Shown here: positions 6,399 to 14,769 of the stretch, one piece after another
Numbering within the stretch: position 1 is the first letter of the stretch
How the letters are laid out: the number at the start of each line of letters is the position of its first letter
Assembly: GCA_035279545.1 (NCBI GenBank)
Contig: DATEHM010000158.1
Span: 1 to 19,400, forward strand
From: Segetimicrobium sp035279545
GTDB taxonomy: Bacteria > Sysuimicrobiota > Sysuimicrobiia > Sysuimicrobiales > Segetimicrobiaceae
Reading direction: 5' to 3'
DNA length: 19,400 bases
Program-made: the position numbers and the translations under genes
The notes under the pieces: generated by a model
The model's input: only the letters and a program-made list of their open reading frames with translations
Databases searched by the model: none
What the model was told of the DNA's origin: nothing

Positions 6399-9300
6399 TC
6401 AGGGTCGGCGGGGCTCCCCCTCCGCTCCAGAATCCGGGCCTGGGTCCTGAGAGGCGTCCACTAGCGCTGTAGGGTCCGGCGTGGACGCCGATGCTGCAGG
6501 CCCTGGAGCGGCCGGAGGCGGTGTGGATTCTGTGGTCGGATCGGACGCTGTCGGCGGGCGCCGCCGACGTCTTCCCCCCCCTGCCACGAGCACGTAGAGG
6601 ACGGGAATGAAGAACACGCCCAGAGCCGTGGCCATGGTCATTCCGCCCACCACTCCGGTGCCCAGGGAATGCCGGGAATTGGCGCCCGCTCCGGTGGCGA
6701 ACGTGAGGGGCAGCGCCCCGAAGATGAAGGCGAACGAGGTCATGAGAATCGGACGGAAGCGGAGTCGCGCCCCCGCGATGGCGGCATCGATGACCGGCCG
6801 CCCCTGTTCCTGCTGGTCCTTCGCAAACTCGACGATCAGGATCGCGTTCTTCGCGGCCAGTCCGACGAGCGTCACGAGGCCGATCTGCACGTACACGTCG
6901 GCCAGGACGTCGCGGAGGATGAAGAGCCGCAGAAAGACGGCCAACAAAGACCCGAACGCGGCCAGCGGCACGCCGAGGAGCACGCTGAGGGGGATGCTCC
7001 AGCTCTCGTACAGAGCGGCCAGGAGCAGAAACACCAGCACGATTGCCAGCCCGAAAGTGAGGGCCTGCGCGCCCCCGGCCAGCTTTTCCTGGTACGCCAA
7101 TCCGGTCCACTCAAACCCGTATCCGGGCGGAAGCGTCTTCGCCACCGTCTCCATCGTGCCGATCGCCTGCGCCGAGCTCGCGCCGAACGGAGCCTGGCCG
7201 TCCACCTCGGCCGCATAAAACGCGTTGTAGCGAGTGATTTGGACCGGGCCCGCGGAAGGGCTGACCGTCACCAACGTGCTCAACGGGACCATGCCCCCTG
7301 CCGCGTTTCGGACGTAGATTCCGCCGATATTGGACGGAGTCATCCGGTCCTCCGGCTCGGCTTGGATCATCACCTTATAGACCCGGCCGAATAGGTTGAC
7401 GGTGTTGATGGGGAGCCCGCCCAAGAGGGCGGACAGTCCCTGGTAGATGCCGTCTACGGGGATCCCCAGGGTGGCGGCTTTGTCCCGATTCACCACGACG
7501 TTGAACTGGGGGACCGACGTGCTAAACCCAGTCGATAACGCGGTCACTTCCCGGTGTTGGCTCGCCGCGGCAATGACCGCCTGCGTCGCCCGGGATAGCG
7601 CATCCGCCTGTCCCGTGCCGTTGAGATCCTCCACCATAAACTGAAAGCCGTTGACGTTCCCAACACCCGGAAGCGCTGGCAGCGGGAATGCGAACCCGAT
7701 GGCCTCCGGAAAACCGGCAAAGGCGATGTTGGCGCGCTGCAGGAGCGGGAACAGCTGCGTGTCTCGGGAGCGGCGTTCGTCCCACGGCTTCAACACAGTA
7801 AAAATCGTGAACGCGTTGGACTTAATCGCGCCTCCCGACAGCAGATCAAATCCCCCGATGGTCAGGACGTTGTGCACACCCGGAAGGTGGGACAGCACCT
7901 GCTCGGCTTTCCGGGCCACCGCCTGCGTGCGTTCCAACGATGCCCCATCGGGCAGCCTGAAGGCCGACACGAAGAAGCCCTGATCCTCGATGGGCACAAA
8001 GGTCGATGGCAAGACGTGCAGGAGTTCAATGGTGATCACGCCGATCACGACCAGGCCGGCGAGCATGAGCCAGCGTCTCCGCAGGACGCGTGTGAGGCCC
8101 CCGATGTAGGCATCGGTGGTCCGCTTGAACCCGGCGTTGAATCGCGTAAGGAGCCACGCTAGGGGGCCGCGCGCCGCGGTTCGGCGCCGCAGCGCCAGCG
8201 CGCACAGCGCCGGAGTCAGCGTGAGCGCCACCAGAGCCGAAATGGTGACGGACGTGGCCAGGGTGAGCGCGAACTGCCGGTAGAGCTGCCCGCTGACACC
8301 TCCGATAAACGCGGTCGGGACGAAGACGGCGTCCAAGACGAGGGCGATCGCGATGACGGGCCCCTGCACCTGCCGCATCGCTGCCTCCGCCGCGGCAAAG
8401 GGGTCGAGGCCCTCGTCGATATGCCGTTCCACCGCCTCGACCACGACGATCGCATCGTCCACCACGAGGCCGATCGCGAGGACTAGGGCAAACATGGTGA
8501 GGATGTTGATCGTGAAGCCGAGCGCACTGAAGGCCGCGAAGGTGCCGATGAGCGACACGGGAATCGCCGCCATCGGGATGAGCGTCGCCCGCACGTTGCC
8601 GAGGAACACGAACACGACCAGGAGGACGAGCAGAAACGCCAGTCCCAGGGTCCGGGTCACGTCGTTGAGCGCGGCGTTGATGAAGAGGGTCGTGTCAAAG
8701 ATGATGTCGGCGCTGAGGCCGGGTGGGAAGCTTTTCTCCAGTCCGGTCAAGACCGCACGGACCCCCTGCGATGCCCGCAGCGCGTTGGACCCCGGGCTCT
8801 GGAGCAGGATGATGACCGCGGCGGGGTGGCTGTTCCGGGCCCCGAACGTTGTGTAGTTCTGCGCGCCAAGCTCGACGCGGGCGACGTCCCTCAACCTGAC
8901 GACGCTGCCGTCCGGGAGCGTCTTGAGCGCCACCTGGCCGAATTGGCTCGGGTCGGCGAGCTGCCCGTTGGCATTGACCGTGTACTCGAATTGTGTGCCC
9001 GGCGGGGCCGGACGCTGCCCAAGGGTCCCCGACGGGGCCACCACGTTCTGCGCCGTGACGGCGTTGACGATATCCCCGGTCGTCAAGCGGAGGGCCGCCA
9101 GGGCGGATGGCCGGAGCCACGCCCGGATCGCGTAACTTTGCTCGGGGAAGACAAAAAAGTCGCCGATCCCGGATACCCGCAGCAAGGGATCGACCATGTG
9201 AATCAGGGTGTAATTTGCGAGAAAGGTGGGATCGTAACTGTCCTGTGGGGAGTAGACCGCGATGCCCATCAGGAAGTTTGGCGACGCCTTTCGCACGGTA

Positions 9301-9683
9301 ATCCCGAAGTTGTTCACGGCGGCGGGGAGGTTGCCCGCCGCCGCGCTGATCCGGTTTTGGACTTGCACGGCGTCGATGTCGGGGTCAGTGCCTAACTGGA
9401 ACGTGATCGTCAACGAGTATTGCCCCGAGGAGGAGCTCTGAGACGACATGTAGAGCGCATTGGGGACGCCGTTGACGGCCTCCTCAATCGGGACGGCGAC
9501 ATTTTGCGCCACTACCTGGGCACTCGCGCCAGGGTACGTCGCCGAAACGCTGACGGTTGGCGGGCTGATGTTCGGGTACTGTTCTCTGGGAAGGGAGACG
9601 TACGACAGCGCGCCCACGAGGACGATCAACAGCGAGATGGCCATCGCGAAGATCGGGCGATGAATGAAGAACCGGCTCAGCAT
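6399..9683 (-). CDS. RND multidrug efflux transporter, HAE1/AcrB type
   Basis: The 1094-aa product is a complete proton-driven inner-membrane RND pump. It opens with FFIHRPIFAMAISLLIVLVG and the porter motif LPREQYPNISPPTVSVSATY. The proton-relay residues are present: Asp409-Asp410 in AIGLVVDDAIVVVEAVERH and Lys945 in GLAAKNAILIVEFAKDQ. The family motifs GPVIAIALVLDAVFVPTAFI and GANSRHSLGTGVVGG are also seen. It starts 23 bp after the adaptor gene's stop, forming a two-gene operon. The C-terminus carries a 59-residue tail after VLYVLVAG with five Arg and then Pro/Ala/Ser/Asp-rich sequence; AcrB-type pumps normally end soon after the last helix. No outer-membrane TolC-type gene is adjacent. 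Substrates are unknown, probably hydrophobic drugs or solvents. Confidence 0.95.
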   Translation of the reverse strand: MLSRFFIHRPIFAMAISLLIVLVGALSYVSLPREQYPNISPPTVSVSATYPGASAQVVAQNVAVPIEEAVNGVPNALYMSSQSSSSGQYSLTITFQLGTDPDIDAVQVQNRISAAAGNLPAAVNNFGITVRKASPNFLMGIAVYSPQDSYDPTFLANYTLIHMVDPLLRVSGIGDFFVFPEQSYAIRAWLRPSALAALRLTTGDIVNAVTAQNVVAPSGTLGQRPAPPGTQFEYTVNANGQLADPSQFGQVALKTLPDGSVVRLRDVARVELGAQNYTTFGARNSHPAAVIILLQSPGSNALRASQGVRAVLTGLEKSFPPGLSADIIFDTTLFINAALNDVTRTLGLAFLLVLLVVFVFLGNVRATLIPMAAIPVSLIGTFAAFSALGFTINILTMFALVLAIGLVVDDAIVVVEAVERHIDEGLDPFAAAEAAMRQVQGPVIAIALVLDAVFVPTAFIGGVSGQLYRQFALTLATSVTISALVALTLTPALCALALRRRTAARGPLAWLLTRFNAGFKRTTDAYIGGLTRVLRRRWLMLAGLVVIGVITIELLHVLPSTFVPIEDQGFFVSAFRLPDGASLERTQAVARKAEQVLSHLPGVHNVLTIGGFDLLSGGAIKSNAFTIFTVLKPWDERRSRDTQLFPLLQRANIAFAGFPEAIGFAFPLPALPGVGNVNGFQFMVEDLNGTGQADALSRATQAVIAAASQHREVTALSTGFSTSVPQFNVVVNRDKAATLGIPVDGIYQGLSALLGGLPINTVNLFGRVYKVMIQAEPEDRMTPSNIGGIYVRNAAGGMVPLSTLVTVSPSAGPVQITRYNAFYAAEVDGQAPFGASSAQAIGTMETVAKTLPPGYGFEWTGLAYQEKLAGGAQALTFGLAIVLVFLLLAALYESWSIPLSVLLGVPLAAFGSLLAVFLRLFILRDVLADVYVQIGLVTLVGLAAKNAILIVEFAKDQQEQGRPVIDAAIAGARLRFRPILMTSFAFIFGALPLTFATGAGANSRHSLGTGVVGGMTMATALGVFFIPVLYVLVAGGGRRRRRPPTASDPTTESTPPPAAPGPAASASTPDPTALVDASQDPGPDSGAEGEPRRP

Positions 9684-9706
9684 GGGCTACCGGACTGCGC
9701 TCCCGC

Positions 9707-11077
9707 TCAGGGTCGTGCCCCCGACCAGCTCGCGAGTGCCAGCAGGCGCGTGCGCGCCGGCGCGGATGCCCCGCCGGGTGGCAGGGGAGGAGGCGAGCGC
9801 AACGTGGGGGAGACCGGCATCCCGGGCCGGGCCTTCTGCAGGCCCTCCACGATGACGCGCTCGCCGGCGCGCAACCCGTTGAGGATGATGAAGAAGGCAC
9901 CATACGGACCGCCGTCCGTGATCGTCCGCACCGAGACCGTGTTATCCGGCCCGACCACGAAGACGGTCCTGACGCCCTGCACATCCTGCACCGCGGCCTG
10001 GGGAATGAGTACGGTGTTCGGCCGGTCCTCACGCTTCGCCCGCACCCGTGCGTACATCCCCGGCCGCAAGAGCCGCTCAGGATTGGGAAAGAGGGCCTGT
10101 ACGGAAATGGTCCCGGAATTGGGGTCGACGGCGTTGTTCACTGTACGGAACGTCCCCGGGTGGGCATAGGCACTTCCATCCGCCAGGATCAGCCGGAACG
10201 ACGGCACGGTCTGAAGCGGCCGGCTCGTTTTTGCGGCCACGGCCGATGTCCGCTTGACCAGGTCGAGGAACGCGACCTCGCTGATGCTGAACTGCGCAAT
10301 GATCGGATCGAGGGAAGACATCGTCGCGAGCTGCTGGTTCGCTGCGACGAGATTTCCCTGATCGACGTTCAGCAAGCCGATGATGCCGTCGATCGGAGCG
10401 TGGACGGTCGTATACGCCAGGTTGAGCTCCGCCTGCGTGACGGCGGCCTGGGCCTGCTGGACGCCGGCCCGCGCCTGCTCGATGCCGATCTGTGTCGAGA
10501 GGGCCGTGTCCTTTACTACGGCCTCCTGGGCCGCTACGTTGGCCGCCGCCGCCTTCTCCGCCGCCGTATCGTTGTCCAGCTGCTGCTGTGCGATAGCGTG
10601 TTGAGCCACCAGATAGCGGTCCCGGGAGACCTGCTGTTGCGCATTCACTAGGGTCGCTTTGATCGCCGCCAGCTGCGCGGTGGACTGGCTCAGCTGCACC
10701 TGCCCGAGGGCCTGTCTCAAAGCCGCTCGCGCCGTAGCGAGCTGAGCCTGAGCAGACTGCAGTGCCGCCCTGAATGGCCGCTGATCGATCATAAAGAGCA
10801 GCTGTCCCTGCCTGACTTCCGTGCCCTCCTTGAAAAGCGTCTGCTCGAGGGTCCCTGCGACCTGGGCACGCAGGGTTACGGTCTGGACGGCGACCATCTG
10901 CGTCACGTTCTCGTCGTAGATTGGAACGGTACGCTGGATCGCTTGCGTGACCACGACCATCGGTGGGGGCGGAGCGGCGGCGGCCCGTGGGTTTCGTGTG
11001 CTGCCGCGGGATGAGGCACAAGCTACAAGGGCGAGCCCGAGCATGCCCACAACGGCCGGCTTCAGATGGGCGTTCAT
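9707..11077 (-). CDS. RND periplasmic adaptor (membrane fusion) lipoprotein, AcrA type
   Basis: Start ATG 11077 gives MNAHLKPAVVGMLGLALVAC, a lipoprotein signal with lipobox LVAC and Cys20, so the mature 456-aa precursor should be membrane-anchored by lipid. The frame is open further upstream but without a signal, so that start is rejected. After a Pro-rich linker come the barrel-sandwich half VQTVTLRAQVAGTLEQTLF, a long Ala/Gln-rich coiled-coil hairpin (roughly residues 110-205) with the LVAQHAIAQQQLDND turn, the second half LAYTTVHAPIDGIIGLLNVD, and the beta-barrel (PGMYARVRAK, VLIPQAAVQDVQG). It would bridge the RND pump to an outer-membrane channel. It is first in the operon with the pump. 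The C-terminal ~30 residues are Pro/Ala-rich and unusual. Confidence 0.93.
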   Translation of the reverse strand: MNAHLKPAVVGMLGLALVACASSRGSTRNPRAAAAPPPPMVVVTQAIQRTVPIYDENVTQMVAVQTVTLRAQVAGTLEQTLFKEGTEVRQGQLLFMIDQRPFRAALQSAQAQLATARAALRQALGQVQLSQSTAQLAAIKATLVNAQQQVSRDRYLVAQHAIAQQQLDNDTAAEKAAAANVAAQEAVVKDTALSTQIGIEQARAGVQQAQAAVTQAELNLAYTTVHAPIDGIIGLLNVDQGNLVAANQQLATMSSLDPIIAQFSISEVAFLDLVKRTSAVAAKTSRPLQTVPSFRLILADGSAYAHPGTFRTVNNAVDPNSGTISVQALFPNPERLLRPGMYARVRAKREDRPNTVLIPQAAVQDVQGVRTVFVVGPDNTVSVRTITDGGPYGAFFIILNGLRAGERVIVEGLQKARPGMPVSPTLRSPPPLPPGGASAPARTRLLALASWSGARP

Positions 11078-11574
11078 GAAACCGGAACTTTCGTGTTGGG
11101 CATTCGACGTATCTCCATGGGTACCTGAACACCTTGATTGGAGGATTCCAGCCCGGTTTCCTCCAGCCCGAGTCCCGGGAGATCCCCTTCTGCCCCCGCT
11201 AACACCTGAATGGCCTGTCGACGGGTGATTTCTCGGGCGCCTCTTCGGCTGCTGCGCTGCCCCACCTGTCTGCAACGACAGTGTCTGCCTACCCTGCGGG
11301 CCCAGGTTGGGCGCAAAGCCGTCCTAAATTAGGTGTCGGCGGCCGGTGCTGAACTCCGCAAAACGCCGAAGCGAATGGTAGACGCGGAACTGCCGGTCGA
11401 GCCGGCCTTCCCGGTACGCGTGGCTAGATCGGCCACGAGGTCATGGGCGGTGATGCAGTGCGCCTGGATACGGATTACCTGCGACGGTTATCGGCTTACG
11501 AATCGCCCCCCCGACAGGTTGACTCTCGAGCAGCGAAAAGACGTGGCTCAACCGGTACGCCGGTGGGCAACGCG
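11078..11574. other. intergenic stretch upstream of the efflux operon
   Basis: About 500 bp hold no gene I recognise. On the minus strand a TTG-started frame (11316 to TGA 11074) overlaps the adaptor ATG as ATGA and contains ITRRQAIQVLAGAEGDLPG, but it is short and unlike any family I know. I found no good -35/-10 pair for the efflux operon. A former regulator gene may have stood here (inference). Confidence 0.35.
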
Positions 11575-12438
11575 TTACAGGTCAACGTGGCCGCGCACAC
11601 AGGTAATCGTCCCGCCGCCGACCCAGATCGTTCCTTCGCCATCTCGCGAGATGTGGACACGGCCGGCGCGTCCAAGGGCCGTGCCTTGACTTGCCACGTA
11701 CGGCGCCCGCGCGCGCTCGCCGCCGAGCAGCCACTGGGCGAGTGACGCGTTGAGGCTGCCGGTCACCGGGTCCTCGACCGTGGTCCCCTGCTTTGGAAAG
11801 AAGGCCCGCACTTCGAACGCCGCCGGCGAGCCGTCAGGGTACGGGCCGACGACGCCGAGATTGATATCGATCAAGGTCGGCTCGAGCGCGAGCACCTCGT
11901 CCGCGGTCGGCAGGAGCACGGCGACCCATCCGGGCCCGTTGTCACACCACGCGGCGTCCACGACCTTATCCCGGTTGATGCGCAGCAAAGATACGATATG
12001 CCGCACGAGCGGCTCGTCGACCGGTCCGCTTCGGATCAGCGGCGGAGCGGCGAACGCCAGGCCGTTGATGCCGCGGCGTACCCGGATGAGGCCGGCAGGA
12101 CATTCCTGCACGATAATATCGCCCTGCATCGGCGCTCCTCCCGAAGTCAGCCAGGCGTGGCACGTCCCGAGCGTCGGATGCCCGGCGAAGGGGAGTTCTA
12201 GGGCCGCCGCGCCCTGCGTCGCGGATTCCGAAGCCGGGCAGAAGATCCGGACGCGGTAGTCGGCGGTGGCCTGGGTCGGCGGGAGCACGAACGTCGCCTC
12301 GGACAGGTTCGTCCATTGTGTGAACCGCGCCATCTCCTCGGATGTCAAGCCGTCGCCGTCGAGCACCACGGCTACGGGGTTGCCGGCGTAGGGTGTTGTC
12401 GTGAATACGTCAACCTGGCGAAAGCGGCGCCGCATCAT
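11575..12438 (-). CDS. PhzF family isomerase/epimerase-like protein
   Basis: The 287-aa product is a full-length PhzF-family protein, a diaminopimelate-epimerase fold found in phenazine synthesis (PhzF) and in many uncharacterised enzymes. Diagnostic motifs are QVDVFTTTPYAGNPVAVVLD at the start, NLSEATFV with the catalytic-type Glu47, LPFAGHPTLGTCHAWL (82-97), EDPVTGSLNASLAQWL (222-236) and QGTALGRAGRVHI near the end. It is probably cytosolic and dimeric. It begins 27 bp after the cupin gene's stop and is likely co-transcribed with it. There are no other phenazine genes here, so a phenazine role is not supported; a small-molecule isomerase of unknown substrate is the safe call. Confidence 0.92.
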   Translation of the reverse strand: MMRRRFRQVDVFTTTPYAGNPVAVVLDGDGLTSEEMARFTQWTNLSEATFVLPPTQATADYRVRIFCPASESATQGAAALELPFAGHPTLGTCHAWLTSGGAPMQGDIIVQECPAGLIRVRRGINGLAFAAPPLIRSGPVDEPLVRHIVSLLRINRDKVVDAAWCDNGPGWVAVLLPTADEVLALEPTLIDINLGVVGPYPDGSPAAFEVRAFFPKQGTTVEDPVTGSLNASLAQWLLGGERARAPYVASQGTALGRAGRVHISRDGEGTIWVGGGTITCVRGHVDL

Positions 12439-12465
12439 GGCAGCGGATACCGGGAGCTCATCGTC

Positions 12466-12831
12466 TCAAATCCACGCATCGTGCGCCGCGGTCCGGTCGC
12501 CGCCCGCATGCCCGGTGTTCAGGACGCCGCGTGGTTCGATCAGCAGCAGTTTGACTTCGCGCTCGGCGTAGGGCTTGTGCTGAACCCCCTTCGGCACGAC
12601 GAACATTTCCCCGGCTGAGATTTGAACGGCGCCATCCCGGAAATCGATGCGTAGGTCCCCGTCGATCACAATGAACGTTTCGTCGGTATCGCCGTGGTCG
12701 TGCCAGATGAAGTCGCCGACCAATTTGACCACTTTGAACTGATAGTCGTTCATTTCGGCGATGACCTTCGGCTGCCAATGGTCGTCGAAGAGGCCGAACT
12801 TCTGCCTCAGGTTAATGGGCTGATAGGTCAC
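12466..12831 (-). CDS. cupin-fold protein
   Basis: The 121-aa product is a single-domain cupin. Motif 1 is WHDHGDTDETFIVIDG, with the two His and Glu expected to bind metal. Motif 2 is AGEMFVVPKGVQHKPYA, with its His. It ends with LLIEPRGVLNTG, typical of small cupins of the type INLRQKFGLFDDHWQPKVIA. I chose GTG 12831 because a GAGG sits 6 nt upstream and the protein then starts at the family's usual place; a GTG at 12864 would add 11 residues. It leads a two-gene unit with phzF. Enzyme or small-molecule binding function is open. Confidence 0.85.
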   Translation of the reverse strand: MTYQPINLRQKFGLFDDHWQPKVIAEMNDYQFKVVKLVGDFIWHDHGDTDETFIVIDGDLRIDFRDGAVQISAGEMFVVPKGVQHKPYAEREVKLLLIEPRGVLNTGHAGGDRTAAHDAWI

Positions 12832-12835
12832 ACGG

Positions 12836-12876
12836 CACCTCACTTTGCCGGTCTGACACCTCACACCGCGATTCTA
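12836..12876 (-). promoter_or_regulatory. direct repeats and -10 box before the cupin gene
   Basis: On the minus strand a -10-like TAGAAT (12871-12876) is followed by two direct copies of GTGAGGTG (12857-12864 and 12836-12843), 21 bp apart start to start, that is two helical turns. The second copy doubles as the cupin ribosome-binding site. No convincing -35 is seen. The spacing suits a dimeric regulator such as the divergent MocR protein, but this is inference. Confidence 0.35.
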
Positions 12877-12937
12877 GCGCGGCCGGCGCGAGGATAACAG
12901 ATACAGAATTCCTGAAGTTCCGACCATAACAGTCGCG

Positions 12938-14383
12938 ATGAGGGAGCCCGTGAGCGAGAAGCCGCTTTATCGGTACCAAGAACTCGCCGGCTTCATCGCC
13001 GGGCTTGTCACCAGCGGCACGCTTGCGCCGGGCTCGCGGGTGCTGTCGCTGCGGCAGATTAGCCGCCAGCGCAAGACCAGCCTGTCCACTGCGCTGCAGG
13101 CGCATCGTTTGCTGGAGGACCGGGGAGTGCTTGAGGCGCGGCCGCAGTCGGGCTTCTACGTGGCCACGGGACGGCCGGTATCGCTCCAACTGCCGACGAC
13201 TTCCAAACCGGCGGTCAAAGCCACGGGCGTGGCGGTGTCCGGCGTCGTCCTGAAGCTGCTGGAACACGCCGCCGACCCGAGGCTCGTGCCGCTCGGCTGT
13301 GCCATACCCAGCGCTAAACTTCTGGCGTCCGCCCGGCTGGACCGTTTTCTTGCTCGGGCCGCGCGGGTGAAGGGCATCAACTACAACACCTACACTGTGC
13401 CCAAGGGGGATCCGCGGCTGCGTCAGGAAATCGGCCGCCGCGCGCTGCGCTGGGGTCAGGCGCTGTCGCCCGAGGACATCGCGATCACCTGCGGCTGCAT
13501 CGAAGCATTGACCTTGGCCTCGAAGGCTGTCGCAAAGCCAGGCGATGCGATCGGCATCGAGTCGCCCACATATTTCGGCTCCTCCAGATTATCGAGGCAC
13601 TCGATCTGAGGGCCTTCGAACTCCCGACGGACGCGACGACCGGCATTGAGATTGCGGCGCTGCAGGACGCGCTCGAGCGCAAATCGATCGCGGCCTGCCT
13701 CTTCGCGTCAAGCTTCAACAACCCCCTCGGCTGCACGATGATCGACGCGAAAAAGACCGCTGCCCTCGACCTGCTGGCGAGGCACGGGTGCCGCTGATCG
13801 AGGACGATATCTACGGCGACATCTTCTTCCGAGAGGAACGTCCCAAGCCGTTCATGGCGCTCCGCCCATCCGGTAACATCCTATACTGCTGCTCGTTCTC
13901 GAAGACCCTCGCGCCCGGCTACCGCATAGGCTGGATCGCCCCGGGGCGCTACATGCAGAGGATCCTGCAGCGCAAATTCGCGCTCACGCTCTGCGGGCCG
14001 GCTCTGCCGCGGGTGGCAATGGCGGAGTTTCTGTCGTCCGGCGGCTACGATAGCCATCTGCGCCGGGTGCGGCGTACGTTCGCCAACAACATCGACCAGA
14101 TGCTCTAGATCATCGACCAAACTTTCCCAGACGGTACACGGGTGTCGCGGCCCGCCGGTGTGTTCGATCTGTGGCTCGAGCTGCCGACCCCGCTTCGGAG
14201 CCGTGAGCTTCTAGAGTTCGCGCTGACCAAAGGGATTTGCTTTGTGCCCGGAGTGTCTTCTCCGCGGGGAACCGGTACGCCAATTGTCTGCGTCTCAGCT
14301 GCGGGCACACCTGGGATGCACGGATTGAACGAGGACTTCGCACGCTAGGCAAGATCGCAAAGAACGCGTTGGTACGGCACTAA
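12938..14383 (+). pseudogene. MocR-type regulator (GntR wHTH + aminotransferase-like domain), broken
   Basis: The N-terminal GntR winged helix (residues ~1-80: YRYQELAGFIAGLVTSGTLA, RVLSLRQISRQRKTSLSTAL, LEARPQSGFYV) is joined to a fold-type-I aminotransferase-like domain, as in PLP-dependent MocR/PdxR regulators. Small lesions break it: a shift at ~13574-13585 after IGIESPTYFG; loss of one G in the run at 13786-13788 before PLIEDDIYGDIFF; an in-frame TAG at 14106-14108; and a shift at ~14247-14253, after which NRYANCLRLSCGHTWDARIE and a TAA at 14381-14383 complete the gene. The PLP-lysine motif SFSKTLAPGYRIGW is intact. The full span (~482 codons) is normal for MocR. A GTG at 12950 is an alternative start. 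It is divergent from cupin-phzF and may have controlled them. Confidence 0.85.
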
Positions 14384-14637
14384 GGTAGCGGCGGCACAGC
14401 GCGCAGGCCCGCCGATTGGTGCGCGGGAGATCTGGCAGATCATTCCCGCAAGATTTCAATGAGTTCATTTATCCGCCATGGCGTCTTTTGAATCGCGGCT
14501 GCTCTCCTTGGTCGAACGCCTCCCAGGCCTTGGAGAAGGAGAGGGTCTGTGATACTGTGTCCATGGTGACACCCCCAGGGTGTACCGTCGCCTTCATGCC
14601 GAGGGGTGCGGTCCTCGATCCTCTGGGAGGCCTAATT
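14384..14637. other. spacer between mocR and tRNA-Arg
   Basis: No supported gene. Two inverted repeats are visible: CTCTCCTT (14502-14509) with AAGGAGAG (14536-14543), and ACACCC (14569-14574) with GGGTGT (14578-14583) around a 3-nt loop. Neither is followed by a T-run, so terminator function is not supported. Confidence 0.4.
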
Positions 14638-14643
14638 TATAAT
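14638..14643 (+). promoter_or_regulatory. -10 box of tRNA-Arg
   Basis: A perfect TATAAT ends 8 bp before the first tRNA base, placing the transcription start right at the tRNA. No clear -35 hexamer is seen 17 bp upstream. Confidence 0.6.
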
Positions 14644-14651
14644 GGTTTTGC

Positions 14652-14727
14652 GCGCCCGTAGCTCAGGGGAGAGAGCAGCTGCCTTCTAAGCAGCGGGTCG
14701 GGGGTTCGAATCCCTCCGGGCGCGCCA
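14652..14727 (+). tRNA. tRNA-Arg (anticodon TCT)
   Basis: The 76-nt cloverleaf folds cleanly by eye. The acceptor stem pairs GCGCCCG with CGGGCGC, with discriminator G and an encoded CCA. The D stem is GCTC/GAGC. The anticodon stem is GCTGC/GCAGC around loop CTTCTAA, giving anticodon TCT at 14685-14687 (reads AGA/AGG). The T arm is GGGGG-TTCGAAT-CCCTC with one G-T pair. It adjoins the integrase gene and is the probable integration target. Confidence 0.95.
14706..14727 (+). other. presumed attachment site (tRNA-Arg 3' end)
   Basis: Tyrosine integrases often recombine within tRNA 3' ends, and here the integrase gene lies 42 bp beyond the CCA. The tRNA is intact, as expected when the element supplies an identical 3' end. 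The limits of the core are a guess because no second copy of this sequence occurs in the window. Confidence 0.4.
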
Positions 14728-14769
14728 GTTCATAGACGGTCCTGCACGCTTCCGGCGCCTTCCTCAGGC

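Noticed and set aside
10077..11132. 351-codon leftward ORF overlapping the adaptor gene
   Set aside because: Shadow frame with Arg/Gly-rich composition; the overlapping frame encodes a complete AcrA-type adaptor.
11575..12438. Phenazine biosynthesis cluster
   Set aside because: Only a PhzF-family gene is present; no other phz genes are seen, and the family is broad.
809..14108. In-frame TAG codons in chrA (809-811) and mocR (14106-14108) as recoded or suppressed stops
   Set aside because: Both genes also contain frameshifts, TAG ends other genes normally (propeller gene, 52-aa gene), and the only tRNA here has anticodon TCT (Arg).
14469..14564. 31-codon leftward ORF (MDTVSQTLSFSKAWEAFDQG...) between mocR and the tRNA
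   Set aside because: Too short, no family recognised and no clear ribosome-binding site; its strand and place fit no neighbour.
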